Part shown: piece by piece, positions 5,388 through 6,126 of the stretch
Position numbering within the stretch: position 1 is the first letter of the stretch
Layout of the letters: the number at the start of each line of letters is the position of its first letter
Source: Bacillota bacterium
GTDB taxonomy: Bacteria > Bacillota > Clostridia > Peptostreptococcales > Anaerovoracaceae
Direction: 5' to 3'
NCBI GenBank assembly: GCA_029266295.1
Contig: JAQSXD010000235.1
Span: 1 to 6,126 of the forward strand
Length of the DNA stretch: 6,126 nucleotides
Notes under the pieces: generated by a model
Told to the model about the DNA's origin: nothing
Database searches by the model: none
The model's input: the letters and a program-made list of their open reading frames with translations, nothing else
Made by a program: the position numbers and the translations under genes

Positions 5388-6126
5388 GAAAACAGATGCG
5401 CCTTGATCTGGCTTCAACTATGGTTTTGATTGTCCTGGGGGTGTTGTCCGCAGTGCCGCTCCTTGTGACGGCTATGGGATCTCTCATGCCGGTGAATGAT
5501 ATCATCGCTCATTATACAACACAGCTGTCCGTGTTTGACATCATAAACAGTACTCGTGAGAAATACATCCGGATTCCTTTGATTCCAAGTAGAATTACGC
5601 TGGAACAGTATCGGAACGTGCTGGTCACACAGCCTGTGTTTCTGATGCTTCTTCTTAACTCAATCAAGATAACGGTTCCGGTTGTTCTGGGCAATCTATT
5701 TGTTTCCGTGGCAGCTGCCTATGGCTTCACTGTCTGGAAATGGAGGCATAAGGAAAAAGTCTTCCTGATCTATATTATCATCATGCTGATGCCTCTGCAG
5801 GCTGTCCTTGTGCCAAACTATATCATAGCAGAACAGATAAGACTAAACGGAAGTTATCTTGCCATCATTCTGCCCGGTATCTTTTCTCCTTTTGGCACCT
5901 TCCTTCTGCGACAGAGCATGAAACGGCTGCCAAAGGATTGTCTGGAAGCGGCCGGAATTGACGGCGCGGGGCCGCTGCGGGTGTTTTGGTCCATCGTACT
6001 TCCTCAGATGAAGTCCGGTATGGCAGCTTTAGTAATGCTGGTGTTTATTGAGTACTGGAATGTGGTGGAGCAGGTGATTGTCTTTCTCAAAGAATATTAC
6101 AAGCAGCCGCTTTCCGTATTCCTGTC
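5384..6126 (+). CDS. ABC sugar-type importer permease, MalG/UgpE-like (3' end outside window)
   Basis: The second channel subunit; 247 codons are visible from ATG 5384 (MRKQMRLDLASTM) and the frame is open to the window end. The start overlaps the previous stop as ATGA (5384-5387), and GAGG (5371-5374) lies nine bases upstream. TM1 is about residues 10-31, TM2 about 93-116, TM3 about 126-148, with a further span about 157-175. The EAA loop is CLEAAGIDGAGPLRVFWSIV followed by LPQMKSG, residues 186-212, with Glu188, Ala189, Ala190 and Gly194. The stretch between TM1 and TM2 (about 36-92, including FDIINSTREKYIRIPLIPS) seems some 10-15 residues longer than in ordinary MalG relatives, by memory rather than alignment. 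About 30 residues including the last span should lie beyond the window. The pairing with the MalF-like subunit makes a heterodimeric channel. Confidence 0.94.
   Translation, partial: MRKQMRLDLASTMVLIVLGVLSAVPLLVTAMGSLMPVNDIIAHYTTQLSVFDIINSTREKYIRIPLIPSRITLEQYRNVLVTQPVFLMLLLNSIKITVPVVLGNLFVSVAAAYGFTVWKWRHKEKVFLIYIIIMLMPLQAVLVPNYIIAEQIRLNGSYLAIILPGIFSPFGTFLLRQSMKRLPKDCLEAAGIDGAGPLRVFWSIVLPQMKSGMAALVMLVFIEYWNVVEQVIVFLKEYYKQPLSVFL

Noticed and set aside
2999..6126. Assignment of the importer as a glycerol-3-phosphate (Ugp) system because of the Pho-box-like repeats
   Set aside because: The repeat core differs from known Pho boxes, the kinase lacks an evident PhoR architecture, and no phosphodiesterase or ATPase gene is in view; substrate left open.
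1..6126. CRISPR array, insertion sequence, tRNA, rRNA or phage attachment site
   Set aside because: No spaced repeats of suitable length, no transposase or terminal inverted repeats, and no RNA-gene-like segments were seen; coding sequence fills nearly the whole window.

Overview
The window reads like a chromosomal segment of an anaerobic Firmicute of the Clostridia type. GC content is moderate to low, Shine-Dalgarno sites are strong GGAGG-type, one terminator is a classic stem plus T-run, the lipoprotein has an LAGC lipobox, and the histidine kinases and sugar-type ABC importer resemble clostridial proteins. I cannot assign genus or species. All genes lie on the + strand and packing is dense.

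Layout: (1) positions 1-475, the 3' end of a sensor histidine kinase gene whose start lies outside the window, closed by an intrinsic terminator at 506-551. (2) positions 619-2920, a two-component operon of an OmpR-family response regulator and, one base after its stop, a VanS/EnvZ-like membrane histidine kinase with a large extracytoplasmic region. (3) positions 2999 to the window end, an ABC importer operon: solute-binding lipoprotein, MalF-type permease (8-base overlap) and MalG-type permease (4-base ATGA overlap), the last cut by the window end. No ATP-binding subunit gene is visible.

The most informative signal is in the non-coding DNA. Just before the solute-binding protein gene are four head-to-tail 11-bp repeats (2911-2954), each with the core TnCAGA, ending five bases before a good -10 box (TATGAT, 2960-2965). 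A related block (557-589) precedes the response regulator gene. The two promoter regions 568-600 and 2933-2965 align without gaps at 22 of 33 positions. An 11-bp period is the usual geometry for OmpR/PhoB-class regulators. The simplest reading is that the response regulator at 619-1281 activates its own operon and the downstream importer, making a closed sensor-regulator-transporter module. A hairpin (2963-2994) covers the Shine-Dalgarno site of the solute-binding protein. It could form only in read-through RNA, not in RNA started at the predicted local promoter, which would separate the two transcription modes.

Working model (inference): the kinase senses an extracellular cue, perhaps the importer's substrate or envelope state, and phosphorylates Asp53 of the regulator. 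The regulator then binds the repeats and turns on import. The substrate is not identifiable from sequence; the family suggests a carbohydrate or a related polar compound.
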